Part shown: one piece after another, positions 56,470 to 64,000 of the stretch
How positions within the stretch are numbered: the stretch's first letter is position 1
How the letters are laid out: each line of letters begins with the position of its first letter
Source of the DNA: an uncultured Flavobacteriales bacterium
Lineage (GTDB): Bacteria > Bacteroidota > Bacteroidia > Flavobacteriales_D > Parvicellaceae
Direction: 5' to 3'
Length of the DNA stretch: 64,000 nucleotides
Assembly (NCBI GenBank): GCA_943787725.1
Contig: CALSNM010000007.1
Coordinates: 1-64,000, forward strand
Notes under the pieces: model-generated
What the model was told of the DNA's origin: nothing
The model's database searches: none
The model's input: the letters and a program-made list of their open reading frames with translations, nothing else
Translations under genes and position numbers: made by a program

Positions 56470-57380
56470 ATGAGTTTTAACCTTGATAATATTCCTTCTC
56501 AAAAAGGAAAAATAGCGATTGTAACCGGAGCTAATTCTGGGCTGGGAAAAGAAATTACAATTGGATTAGCAAAAAAAGAATTCAAAGTAATAATGGCTTG
56601 CCGAAATCAATCGAAAGCTGAATCAGCAAAAGCGGAAGTATTATCTAAAGTAAATAGCGCGGATATAGAAATAATGCTTTTGAACCTTAACAGCTTAAAA
56701 TCTGTTCGGAATTTTGCTACAACATTTGCTGAAAAATACGATAGCCTCGATTTATTAATTGAGAATGCTGGAATTATGATTCCACCACTTGCTAAAACAG
56801 AAGATGGTTTCGAAAGCCAAATGGGTGTTAACTATTTTAGTCATTTTTTACTTACCAATTTGCTATATCCCATTTTAAACAAAACTGAAGGAGCACGAAT
56901 AGCAACAACGAGTAGTTTGGCGCATGAAAGGGGAAGAATTGATTTTGATAATTTAAACGCAGAAAAAAGTTATTCCAAAATTGGGGCATATGGGCAAAGT
57001 AAATTAGCTTGTCTACTGTTTGCATACGAACTAAAAAGAAGGTTAGAAAAAGCTGGCAGTAACGTTATTGCTGTTTCCTCCCACCCAGGAGTATCAAAAA
57101 CAAACTTATTTACGAATATTCCTATCGATTGCTCAATTCCTTATGGCGCCACTTCTACCCAATATTTACGCACCCACCTAAATATGCTGCCTTACCAACA
57201 TTGTACGCAGCCTTAGGCCCTGATGTGAAAAGTGGAGATTATTTTGGACCTACTGGCTTTAACGGAATGAAAGGAAAACCTGGAAAAGTAAAATCAAAAC
57301 CACATTCCTACGACGAAAAAATAGCATCTGAACTATGGGATGTTTCTGAAAAGCTAACTGGAGAAAAATTTGTGTTATAA
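56470..57380 (+). CDS. Short-chain dehydrogenase/reductase (retinol dehydrogenase-like), one frameshift as read
   Basis: Classical SDR with TGANSGLGKEI (nucleotide motif), LIENAGIM (NAG), IATTSSLAH and YGQSK (YxxxK catalytic). The first ORF reads off at 57216 (HCTQP); the C-terminal tail continues in another frame (PPKYAALPTLYAALGPDVKSG, FGPTGFNGMKG, SEKLTGEKFVL) to 57380. One indel near 57160-57180 joins them. Corrected length ~300 residues, as for the WW-domain oxidoreductase-like SDRs. It follows the GNAT gene. Confidence 0.85.
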
Positions 57381-57602
57381 AAAGGGATACAAAACCGATT
57401 CCGGGTGCACTAAAACCACTTCAAAAACATATAGGATTGGAAATTAATTGATGTATCTTTATGAACGAAAATTGACCTTAATTATAGATAAATAACTAAA
57501 AGACTAAATTGACCAGGAAGGTTACCTTCCGAAATAAATACAGCGGTAAATTAACGGTCTAATTATTGTTAAGCTGAAAACGAATAACTTAATTAAAATA
57601 AC

Positions 57603-58331
57603 ATGAAAAAAGCAATTTACCTTACATGCAGCATAGCTCTGTTTTCTGTCTCCACAGCAACTGCTCAATTTGATAAACTCAAAAAAACCGTGGACAAAAA
57701 GATTGAGGCAGTAAAACCATCTTCACCTGGTTTGAGTCAAGAAGAAGTTGGTGCCGGATTGAAAGAAGCATTAAACAAAGGAATAGAAAAGGGAGTGGAG
57801 CAACTTTCTAAACCAGATGGCTTTTTCAAAGACCTTTCAATAAAAATACCACTGCCAGAGGAGGCAAATAAAGTTGAAACTAAATTACGTAGCATTGGTC
57901 AAGGAAAAAAAGTTGACGAAACTATTGAATCAATTAACAGAGCTGCTGAAGATGCTACCACTGCTTCAAAAGACATTTTTGTAGAGGCAATTAAAGGAAT
58001 GAGTATTAATGATGCGATGAGTATTCTCGATGGCGAAGATAATGCAGCAACAAAGTTTCTCGATAAATCAACAAGAGCAGATTTGATAAGTAAATTTGAG
58101 CCTATCGTAAAGATTTCATTAGATAAAGTAGGTGCCACAAAAAACTGGAAGGCAATTTTCAGTACTTACAATAAATTACCATTTGTAGAAAAAGTAAATC
58201 CTGATCTTGTTGAATATGCAACCGTTAAGGCTATTGATGGATTGTTTGTTCAAATTGCCAAGGAAGAATTAAAAATTCGACAAGACCCTGCGGCCAGAGT
58301 AACTGATCTATTGAAAAAAGTATTTGGTTAA
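57603..58331 (+). CDS. DUF4197 domain-containing exported protein
   Basis: Signal peptide (AIYLTCSIALFSVSTATAQ), then the all-helical DUF4197 domain: LSQEEVGAGLKEALNKGIEKG, VEQLSKPDGFFKDLSIKIPLPE, INDAMSILDGEDNAATKFLD and a C-terminal VEYATVKAIDGLFVQIAKEE. 242 residues, the usual length. Function unknown. The ~220-bp gap upstream shows no recognisable element apart from AT-rich sequence. Confidence 0.9.
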   Translation: MKKAIYLTCSIALFSVSTATAQFDKLKKTVDKKIEAVKPSSPGLSQEEVGAGLKEALNKGIEKGVEQLSKPDGFFKDLSIKIPLPEEANKVETKLRSIGQGKKVDETIESINRAAEDATTASKDIFVEAIKGMSINDAMSILDGEDNAATKFLDKSTRADLISKFEPIVKISLDKVGATKNWKAIFSTYNKLPFVEKVNPDLVEYATVKAIDGLFVQIAKEELKIRQDPAARVTDLLKKVFG

Positions 58332-58399
58332 TTCTATTTGCAGAATAAAAAGTTGAAGTTAATTTGAATTATTGCTAGAAGGGAGTATTATAACTTTCT

Positions 58400-59180
58400 T
58401 CAATAAAGTGAAGCAAAATATGGAAAAGCCTTTGTCAATTTGGAACCATACCAACTAAACATCTCTCCATCAACTATTTTTATTTCAACTTCAGGAAAAT
58501 GTTTTTTTAGCTCTTGAACATGCTTTTTATTGAATGGGAATGGTTCAGTAGAAAGCAAAATAATTTCTGGTTCCAAGGCTTTTAACCCCTCTACTTTTAG
58601 CTCTAAATACCTGTCTGCCATTACCACATTTATATATCCGGCATGGTACAGCATATCATCAATAAATGTGTTTTTACCAACTACCATATAAGGATCATTC
58701 CAAATAAAGTAAACCACTTTTTTTAAATCAATTGGCTGTTTAAAAGCATCTTTAGCTTTAGAGATAGTCTTTAATATTTCTATTCCCTTTTCCCGGGAAT
58801 TCGTAAAACGAGAAACTTCAAATATCATTTCAAGAGCCTCTTCAAACATACCAATGTCTGACATCCAAACTGAATAGTCTTTCTCTAATGCAACAATATC
58901 TTCTTTCGTATTCTCTTCCTTATTTCCTATTATTAAATCGGGTTTCAGTGCAGCTATTTTTTCAAAATCTACGCATTTAGTGCCCTCCTACTCTTGGCTT
59001 GGAATCAAACCATTCTTTCGGATGCACACAGAATTTTGTTACTCCCACTACCCTTTCGCCGAGCCCTAGTTCAAATAATAATTCAGTTTGAGATGGAACC
59101 AATGAAATTATCCGTAACGGAAAAACGGGAAGTAATACTTCCCGTTTCATTTGATCTATTATTTTAATTGTATCTCTCAA
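58400..59180 (-). CDS. BtuF-like helical-backbone metal/cofactor receptor, one frameshift as read
   Basis: Class III solute-binding protein fold. The first ORF ends at 58977: RIISLVPSQTELLFELGLGERVVGVTKFC and PKEWFDSKPRVGG. The rest continues in another frame as TKCVDFEKIAALKPDLIIGN and then the C-terminal ORF (VVYFIWNDPYMVVGKNTFIDD, GLKALEPEIILLSTEPFPF). One base is missing near 58980. No signal peptide or lipobox is seen, so if it is an ABC substrate receptor its export is unexplained; cytoplasmic members are known in the phylum. It lies 2 bp after the cystathionine beta-synthase gene. Confidence 0.78.
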
Positions 59181-59182
59181 CT

Positions 59183-60544
59183 TTAGGCAATTGCTCTTAT
59201 TACATCTTGATAGGTAATAATGTGTTTTTTATCTCCATCATAATTTACAACCACCGCTGTTGCTCCATTAGAAAACAATTTAGAGACTTCTTCTATGGAA
59301 GCTTTACCTTGAACCTCCGGCAGAGGAGCTTCCATTACATGTTTAATTGGAAGTTCTTTCAATTCTGAATTGTCCAGCAATTTTGCAAAAAGGTGATTAT
59401 CTGACAAAGAGCCCACGCATTTATTTCCTTCCACAACGGGAATTTGAGAAATCCCGTATTGGTTCATTAATAACAATGCTTGAGAAACAGGATTCTCCTC
59501 AGTTACAGTGACTAAATGCTTACCTGCATGATCTTTAATCAAATCAACTGCGGATGTTTTCTCTTCGTCTAAAAAGCCTCTTTCACGCATCCAATCATCA
59601 TTAAACATTTTACCAACGTAACGGCTTCCATGATCGTGAAATAAAACAACTACAACATCATCTTTCGTTAATTCTTCCTTTAATTGCAATATTCCTTTAA
59701 TCGCTGAACCTGCAGAATTCCCAACAAAGATACCTTCCTCTTTTGCTAGTTTTCTTTGATATACCGCTGCATCTTTATCCGTAACTTTTTCAAACTTGTC
59801 AATCACAGAAAAGTCTACATTTTTCGGAAGAATATCTTCTCCAATACCTTCTGTTATGTAAGGATAGATTTCATTCTCGTCAAATATTCCCGTTTCGTGA
59901 TATTTTTTGAACACCGAACCGTACGTATCTATTCCCCAAATTTTAATGTTTGGATTCTTTTCTTTTAAATATTTACCGACACCCGATATTGTACCACCAG
60001 TGCCAACTCCAACCACGAAATGCGTGATTTTCCCTTCAGTTTGTTCCCAAATTTCCGGTCCCGTAGTTAAGTAGTGTGCTTTGGTATTTGACGGGTTATC
60101 ATATTGGTTCACATACCATGAATTAGGTGTGGTATCCGCCAATGTTTTTGACACTGAATAATAAGAACGAGGATCATCTGGTGCAACATTGGTTGGACAA
60201 ACATGCACCTCTGCTCCAACAGCTCTCAAAATATCCATCTTCTCTTTACTTTGTTTATCGCTTAAAACACAAATTAATTTGTATCCTCTTAACAAAGCAA
60301 CTAAAGCCAATCCCATTCCAGTATTCCCTGAAGTACCCTCAATAATAGTTCCACCTGGCTTCAATCTTCCATCTGCTTCAGCATCATCTATCATTTGGAG
60401 TGCCATCCTATCTTTTACTGAGTTTCCTGGATTTACAGTTTCAATTTTAGCAAGTACTAGAGCATCCACCTCTTTGCACATTGTGTGTATTTTCACCAAT
60501 GGGGTATTACCTATTGTTTGAAGAATATTATTATAGTATTTCAT
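59183..60544 (-). CDS. Cystathionine beta-synthase (PLP domain plus CBS pair)
   Basis: PLP enzyme of transsulfuration. The PLP lysine is in NSVKDRMALQMI, with GTSGNTGMGLALVALL, the phosphate loop VGVGTGGTISGVGKYLKEK and FVGNSAGSAI. A pair of CBS domains follows (~residues 330-450: NPVSQALLLMNQYGISQIPV and GKASIEEVSKLFSNGATAVVVN), as in eukaryotic CBS without the heme domain. The alternative is cysteine synthase with fused CBS domains. A -7 box (TTACCTTTG) and a terminator lie just upstream, so transcription starts here. Confidence 0.88.
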   Translation of the reverse strand: MKYYNNILQTIGNTPLVKIHTMCKEVDALVLAKIETVNPGNSVKDRMALQMIDDAEADGRLKPGGTIIEGTSGNTGMGLALVALLRGYKLICVLSDKQSKEKMDILRAVGAEVHVCPTNVAPDDPRSYYSVSKTLADTTPNSWYVNQYDNPSNTKAHYLTTGPEIWEQTEGKITHFVVGVGTGGTISGVGKYLKEKNPNIKIWGIDTYGSVFKKYHETGIFDENEIYPYITEGIGEDILPKNVDFSVIDKFEKVTDKDAAVYQRKLAKEEGIFVGNSAGSAIKGILQLKEELTKDDVVVVLFHDHGSRYVGKMFNDDWMRERGFLDEEKTSAVDLIKDHAGKHLVTVTEENPVSQALLLMNQYGISQIPVVEGNKCVGSLSDNHLFAKLLDNSELKELPIKHVMEAPLPEVQGKASIEEVSKLFSNGATAVVVNYDGDKKHIITYQDVIRAIA

Positions 60545-60563
60545 AGTGCATGTTTAATATGCA

Positions 60564-60571
60564 CAAAGGTA
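60564..60571 (-). promoter_or_regulatory. -7 box TACCTTTG of the cystathionine beta-synthase gene
   Basis: Perfect TAnnTTTG on the minus strand 20 bp before the ATG and just downstream of the terminator below. Confidence 0.55.
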
Positions 60572-60585
60572 ATAAAATAGAACAT

Positions 60586-60611
60586 AAAAAAAGGCACTAT
60601 ACAAGCACCTC
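60586..60611 (-). terminator. Intrinsic terminator after the lipoprotein gene
   Basis: On the minus strand AGGTGCT and AGTGCCT pair (two wobbles) around a 5-base loop, followed by a run of T. It separates the SPOR-lipoprotein unit from the cystathionine beta-synthase unit. Confidence 0.7.
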
Positions 60612-60639
60612 TTTTTACCATTTTTTAACGAAATCATTC

Positions 60640-61140
60640 TTAAATAGCCAATAATCTATCGCGTTTATTGTTAAGAATTTCAATCTGCTTTTGGAAAGCT
60701 TCATTCTGAGAACACTGAAACATTTGAGGCATACTTGCCCAAGCGTTAATATCTTCAGAAGCAGAAGACAATTGAATTTGCAACCCTATATCTTCAGGAT
60801 TTGCAGCTACTTTTTCAGTTATGCTTGCAAAGCTTTTAATTCCTTCTGCATAATCTTCCAGGAACATTTTACAATCTTCACTTATTGGGTTTTCAATTTC
60901 CTCTTCAATCTCTTTTATTTCTAAAGACAAATCATTCTCATAATCAACTCTTGCAACACTATCAACTGCAAGGGATGAAGTATCAATAATCACGGAATCT
61001 TTTATTATTAACACACTATCCTCTTCTACCCATTTATTCTCCACTGATTTATCCTCAGGAGCAACTAAATCTTCTGATGATTCACTACATGCTACAAAAA
61101 TTACAGATAATGAAAATATTACTATTAGACCTTTCTTCAT
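60640..61140 (-). CDS. Hypothetical lipoprotein
   Basis: Lipobox in SLSVIFVACSESS (Cys at residue ~18). The mature part is acidic, with a Glu-rich stretch (LEIKEIEEEIENP), a Cys in SEDCKMFLEDY and a C-terminal helix (FQKQIEILNNKRDRLLAI). 166 residues; I do not recognise a family. It is 12 bp after the SPOR protein gene in the same direction, so probably acts with it (inference). Confidence 0.7.
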   Translation of the reverse strand: MKKGLIVIFSLSVIFVACSESSEDLVAPEDKSVENKWVEEDSVLIIKDSVIIDTSSLAVDSVARVDYENDLSLEIKEIEEEIENPISEDCKMFLEDYAEGIKSFASITEKVAANPEDIGLQIQLSSASEDINAWASMPQMFQCSQNEAFQKQIEILNNKRDRLLAI

Positions 61141-61152
61141 ATTTTTATTTTT

Positions 61153-63854
61153 TTATTCGTTCAGTAATTCCAGTGTTTCTTGCGCTGAAATAATCTTACC
61201 ATTGAAATCTCCGATAACAAACGTATCTATCAAGCCTTCTCTTTCCAATTCAGCTTGAAACTCTTCGGCTTCATCAAATGTCTCAAACCATCCTAGGAAA
61301 GACCTAATTAAACCTGATTCCGGATCTCTCTTAAATGTAACATCACCAATTGCAAGGTATATGTCCAGCACTTCCGTTGGAACATTTCCTGTATATTCCC
61401 CTACTTGAACTCTAAATCGAACTAATTCCCTACGCACAACACTTCCTGTTGGTTCTACAGATTCAACTATAACATCTTTAGAAGTATCTACAACATCAAA
61501 ATTCGCTTCGGATAGCTTAATACGCTTACCATCCCTGAACGCAACGATAAATGAACCTTCATATCCCATTTCTAACAATGCAATTCTATGTTCTGCAGCT
61601 TTACTTTTTTCATCAGAAGAGCCTGAGTAATACCTAAACAAATCATCATCGCCTTCAGTGTAGACCACTTCTCTAGCATCACTAAACACACTGGTAGATA
61701 ATTCTTTGCGAAAAGCGCCAATCTGCACCCTGTATGTTGTTCCCAGGCTAATATCAACAGTATTTAGAGTCGTATCAACCGCACTAACTATACTCGTGTC
61801 AACTACACTCACTATACTCGTGTCAACTGCACTCTCTGAACTCGCCGCAGCGGCAGCGGCTGACAGCAATAATTCCGCTCTTGCTTTATCGATTGCTTCT
61901 TGACTTACAAATTCTAAAGCTTCATCTTTCGAAACTTTTGCAATACCTTTCACATCCATTCCGTTTTTCTTGAATTGATCCATTGCAGCCATAGCTTCTT
62001 CCAAAGTATTGTAACCTCTTACAACATACTCGCGTGTACCATCATCTCTTTCAACTACGTGGAATCCTGGTTGGCTTAATAATTTATCTCTAATTTCTTT
62101 CGGTAATTGTCCTTCATCCGAATCAAAAACTACCGCTACATCTACAAAACCTTCGCTATCATTGGCAAAACCACTAGTATTAATAGGAAGACTTGAACCT
62201 TCACCCAGTGTTACGCTAGCAACATCTATACTATATTCCGTACCCAAAGAGTCCTTATATTTTCTATAAGCCAATTCAAAATCAGCATCAGACATCGTAA
62301 CTCCAACCTTATTAACCATTGCATCGGGTTTTGTTGCTTTCTCTTCATCTAAATAATCTGGAACACCGTCCAAATCATTATCTAATGGACATCCAAACTC
62401 ATCCACAAGAATTCCTTCAGGGGTTTTTGCGCACAAATCAATAAAGTCTACTATTAAATCACCATCAGAATCAATAGAATCTAATTTTTGCATATCATCA
62501 AACATTGAAGGCTTATCTTCCTCAATAGAGTCTATTTTTCCAGAATTCAGATCGATAGAAAGTGCAAAATGCGAATATAAAAATCTATCATTTGCCTTAT
62601 TCCCTTGTCTGCCTCCCAAACTTTCAATAGTGATTCCATCAACCAAATCAGAAAACGCAAAATGCATGGATGTTCCTACTCTAAATTTTATTCGATCAGT
62701 TATGTGAAAATTTGCACCAACTTCTAAAGGAATAGCAAACGTCCTTTCCGAATATTTACCAAAACCATCTAAATCCAATTCTCTTATATCACTTTCATAA
62801 ACATAATCTCGATAAATTTCGGTTGCATCTTCAGAGCCAACAGATCCTTCCTCCATATTTCTAATCGTCCCATCAGACCAGTAATTATAGTAATTACCAT
62901 TCGCATCGTACATGTCAGATTTGGACAAGAACTCCATTGACTCTATACCAAAAGATATATATGGATCCACATTTCTTTCTGGTTTTAGCAGCTGCTTAAA
63001 ATTATAATTTAAAGTCCACCCACCTGTTGTTATGTGAGAATTGAAATTTAAATTGCGTGTTTCAGACCTTTCGCTTCCACTCACCTGACCAAATAATACA
63101 TAAAAACTTATGTCTAAGTAATCATTAATTGGATTTATCAAGCGTAAATCGTAACCTATTCTACTAACAGTTGGATGATAGCCTTTGTGATTACTCCCTA
63201 TATCTCCATAAAAAGTAAACATCCCTGTCCCCAAACTTAATTGCGGTCTAAATACTATTTCCAATGGCTTCGGTCCTAAACTCTCCTTTTCATTGGAAAC
63301 CTCCATAGCATCTGAAGAGTCTGAAACATCTATAACTGATGTAGAATCTGGAACACCCATAACCGCTGTAGAATCTGGAACACCCATAACCGCTGTGGAG
63401 TCTGGAACACCCATAACCGCTGTAGAATCTGGAACACCCATAACCGCTGTAGAATCTGGAACACCCATAACCGTGTAGAATCTGGAACACCCATAACCGC
63501 TGTGGAGTCTGGAACACCCATAACCGCTGTAGAATCTGGAACACCCATAACCGCTGTAGAATCTGGAACACCCATAACCGCTGTAGAATCTGGAACACCC
63601 ATAACCGCTGTAGAATCTGGAACACCCATAACCGCTGTAGATCTGGAAACCCATAACCGCTGTAGATCTGGAACACCCATAACCGCTGTAGAATCTGGAA
63701 CACCCATAACCGCTGTAGAATCTGGAACACCCATAACCGCTGTAGAATCTGGAACACCCATAACCGCTGTGGAGTCTGTGGTGTTTTCTTGAGAGAAACC
63801 AACAACGGTCAATAAACTGCAAATAAATAAGAATATGAGGTGTTTAATTTTCAT
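61153..63854 (-). CDS. Outer-membrane SPOR-domain protein with 16-copy nonapeptide repeat, frameshifted in the repeat as read
   Basis: Signal peptide (HLIFLFICSLLTVVGFSQ) begins at ATG 63854, followed by 16 DSTAVMGVP-type units and two degenerate ones (DSTSVIDVS, DSSDAMEVS). Then come a beta-barrel-like region (~240 residues; FRPQLSLGTGMFTFYGDIGS, VDPYISFGIESMEF), a thrombospondin-type-3-like Asp-rich segment (DSDGDLIVDFIDLCAKTPEG, DNDLDGVPDYLDEE), an Ala-rich helix, short SIVS(V/A)VDT repeats and at least two SPOR-like domains (TYRVQIGAFRKELSTSVF, RFRVQVGEYTGNVPTEVLD). One net base loss near 63470 within the repeat changes frame. The ORF-track start at 63822 is an artefact. SPOR domains bind denuded peptidoglycan glycan. 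Confidence 0.8.
61785..61832 (-). repeat. Short 24-bp tandem repeat coding SIVS(V/A)VDT
   Basis: Two close copies of ACTCGTGTCAACT-type 24-mers plus a partial third, within the linker before the SPOR region of the same protein. Confidence 0.6.
63340..63780 (-). repeat. 27-bp tandem repeat array, 16 units, coding DSTAVMGVP
   Basis: The plus strand repeats GAATCTGGAACACCCATAAC + CGCTGTA (27 bp) head to tail without spacers. I count 16 copies of CCATAACCG. Units vary only at GAATCT/GAGTCT (three GAG units) and by four single-base losses (near 63472, 63640, 63648 and 63665). All three minus-strand frames and two plus-strand frames are open through the repeat, which explains several ORF-track entries. 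Confidence 0.95.
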
Positions 63855-64000
63855 TTAAATACTTCTAAAATCATTCCGTGTACGGCACTGTGAGCATAAT
63901 GTTCTATTAAAGTAAGTAAAAAAACAAAAAAATACATGGCAATAAGAGAAGTTTGAGGCGAATGATGCACTAACAAATGTTAAGAAGCCAAATTCTATCG

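Noticed and set aside
63340-63780. CRISPR-like array
   Set aside because: The 27-bp units are head to tail without spacers and code one peptide in the frame of a signal peptide; no cas genes are nearby.
61153-63822. 889-residue ORF starting with MQFIDRCWFLSRKHHRL and FYSGYGCSR repeats
   Set aside because: Its start lies within the signal-peptide region of the real gene, and the N-terminal part is the repeat read in the wrong frame. Only the part after the repeat belongs to the real protein, whose start is 63854.
1-64000. Prophage, insertion sequence, integron or conjugative element
   Set aside because: No transposase, integrase, terminase or conjugation gene and no long terminal inverted repeats were seen; the content is core-like throughout.

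Overview
The window comes from an AT-rich member of the Bacteroidota, most likely of the Flavobacteriales. The evidence is a type IX secretion system (T9SS) and gliding locus (porV, porU, a porP/sprF homologue, gldJ, gldA), secreted proteins with type A T9SS C-terminal sorting domains, Bacteroidota -7 promoter boxes (TAnnTTTG and variants), no obvious Shine-Dalgarno sequences, and housekeeping gene orders known from this phylum (cdd-pdhA-pdhC near porV/porU; rsgA-dtd-mazG; VTC domain with DUF4956; nhaD-exbB-exbD-tonB). I see no phage, transposase, integrase, rRNA or CRISPR array. There is one tRNA (Val). No gene-free stretch exceeds about 300 bases.

Layout. 1-5.7 kb: a left-truncated thioredoxin-fold protein without its CxxC, an NAD-dependent epimerase, threonine aldolase, a frameshifted subtilase and a frameshifted outer-membrane barrel. 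5.8-11.5 kb: holA and amn leftward, then an HsdR_N-type protein, a large T9SS-secreted subtilase and a DUF5606 protein. 11.5-24.7 kb: pdhC, pdhA and cdd leftward; a polyphosphate-polymerase-like VTC protein with its DUF4956 partner rightward; porV and porU leftward; porP/sprF-like and gldJ rightward. 24.9-33.1 kb: acyl-CoA dehydrogenase, anmK, an amino-acid dehydrogenase, the antiporter nhaD, an exbB-exbD-tonB energising module and folC. 33.1-40 kb: tRNA-Val, an orphan Imm40-like gene, a C1 peptidase, a lipoprotein hydrolase, the rsgA-dtd-acyltransferase-mazG operon and gldA. 40-52.5 kb: metK behind a probable SAM-II riboswitch, an aldehyde reductase/HxlR divergent pair with two matching palindromes between them, lysS, a PGI/PMI-lipB operon, a T9SS-exported amidase with extra domains, an MscS channel and an FkbM methyltransferase. 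52.6-64 kb: a decayed acetolactate-synthase-like remnant, aldehyde dehydrogenase, FMN glutamate-synthase-like protein, GNAT, SDR and DUF4197 proteins, then a leftward run of a SPOR outer-membrane protein with a 16-copy 27-bp repeat, a lipoprotein, cystathionine beta-synthase and a BtuF-like binding protein.

How the genes work together. PorV and PorU receive and process T9SS cargo at the outer membrane. Two cargo proteins are encoded here (the 928-residue subtilase and the amidase). GldJ, the PorP/SprF homologue and GldA belong to the same motility and secretion machinery. NhaD beside ExbB/ExbD/TonB links ion gradients to outer-membrane transport.

Caution on quality. About a dozen genes, including indispensable ones such as holA and folC, are broken by single-base indels, often in homopolymers. 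porU alone needs about ten corrections. I read most of these as sequence or assembly errors. The exception is the remnant at 52.6-52.9 kb, which also carries in-frame stop codons.
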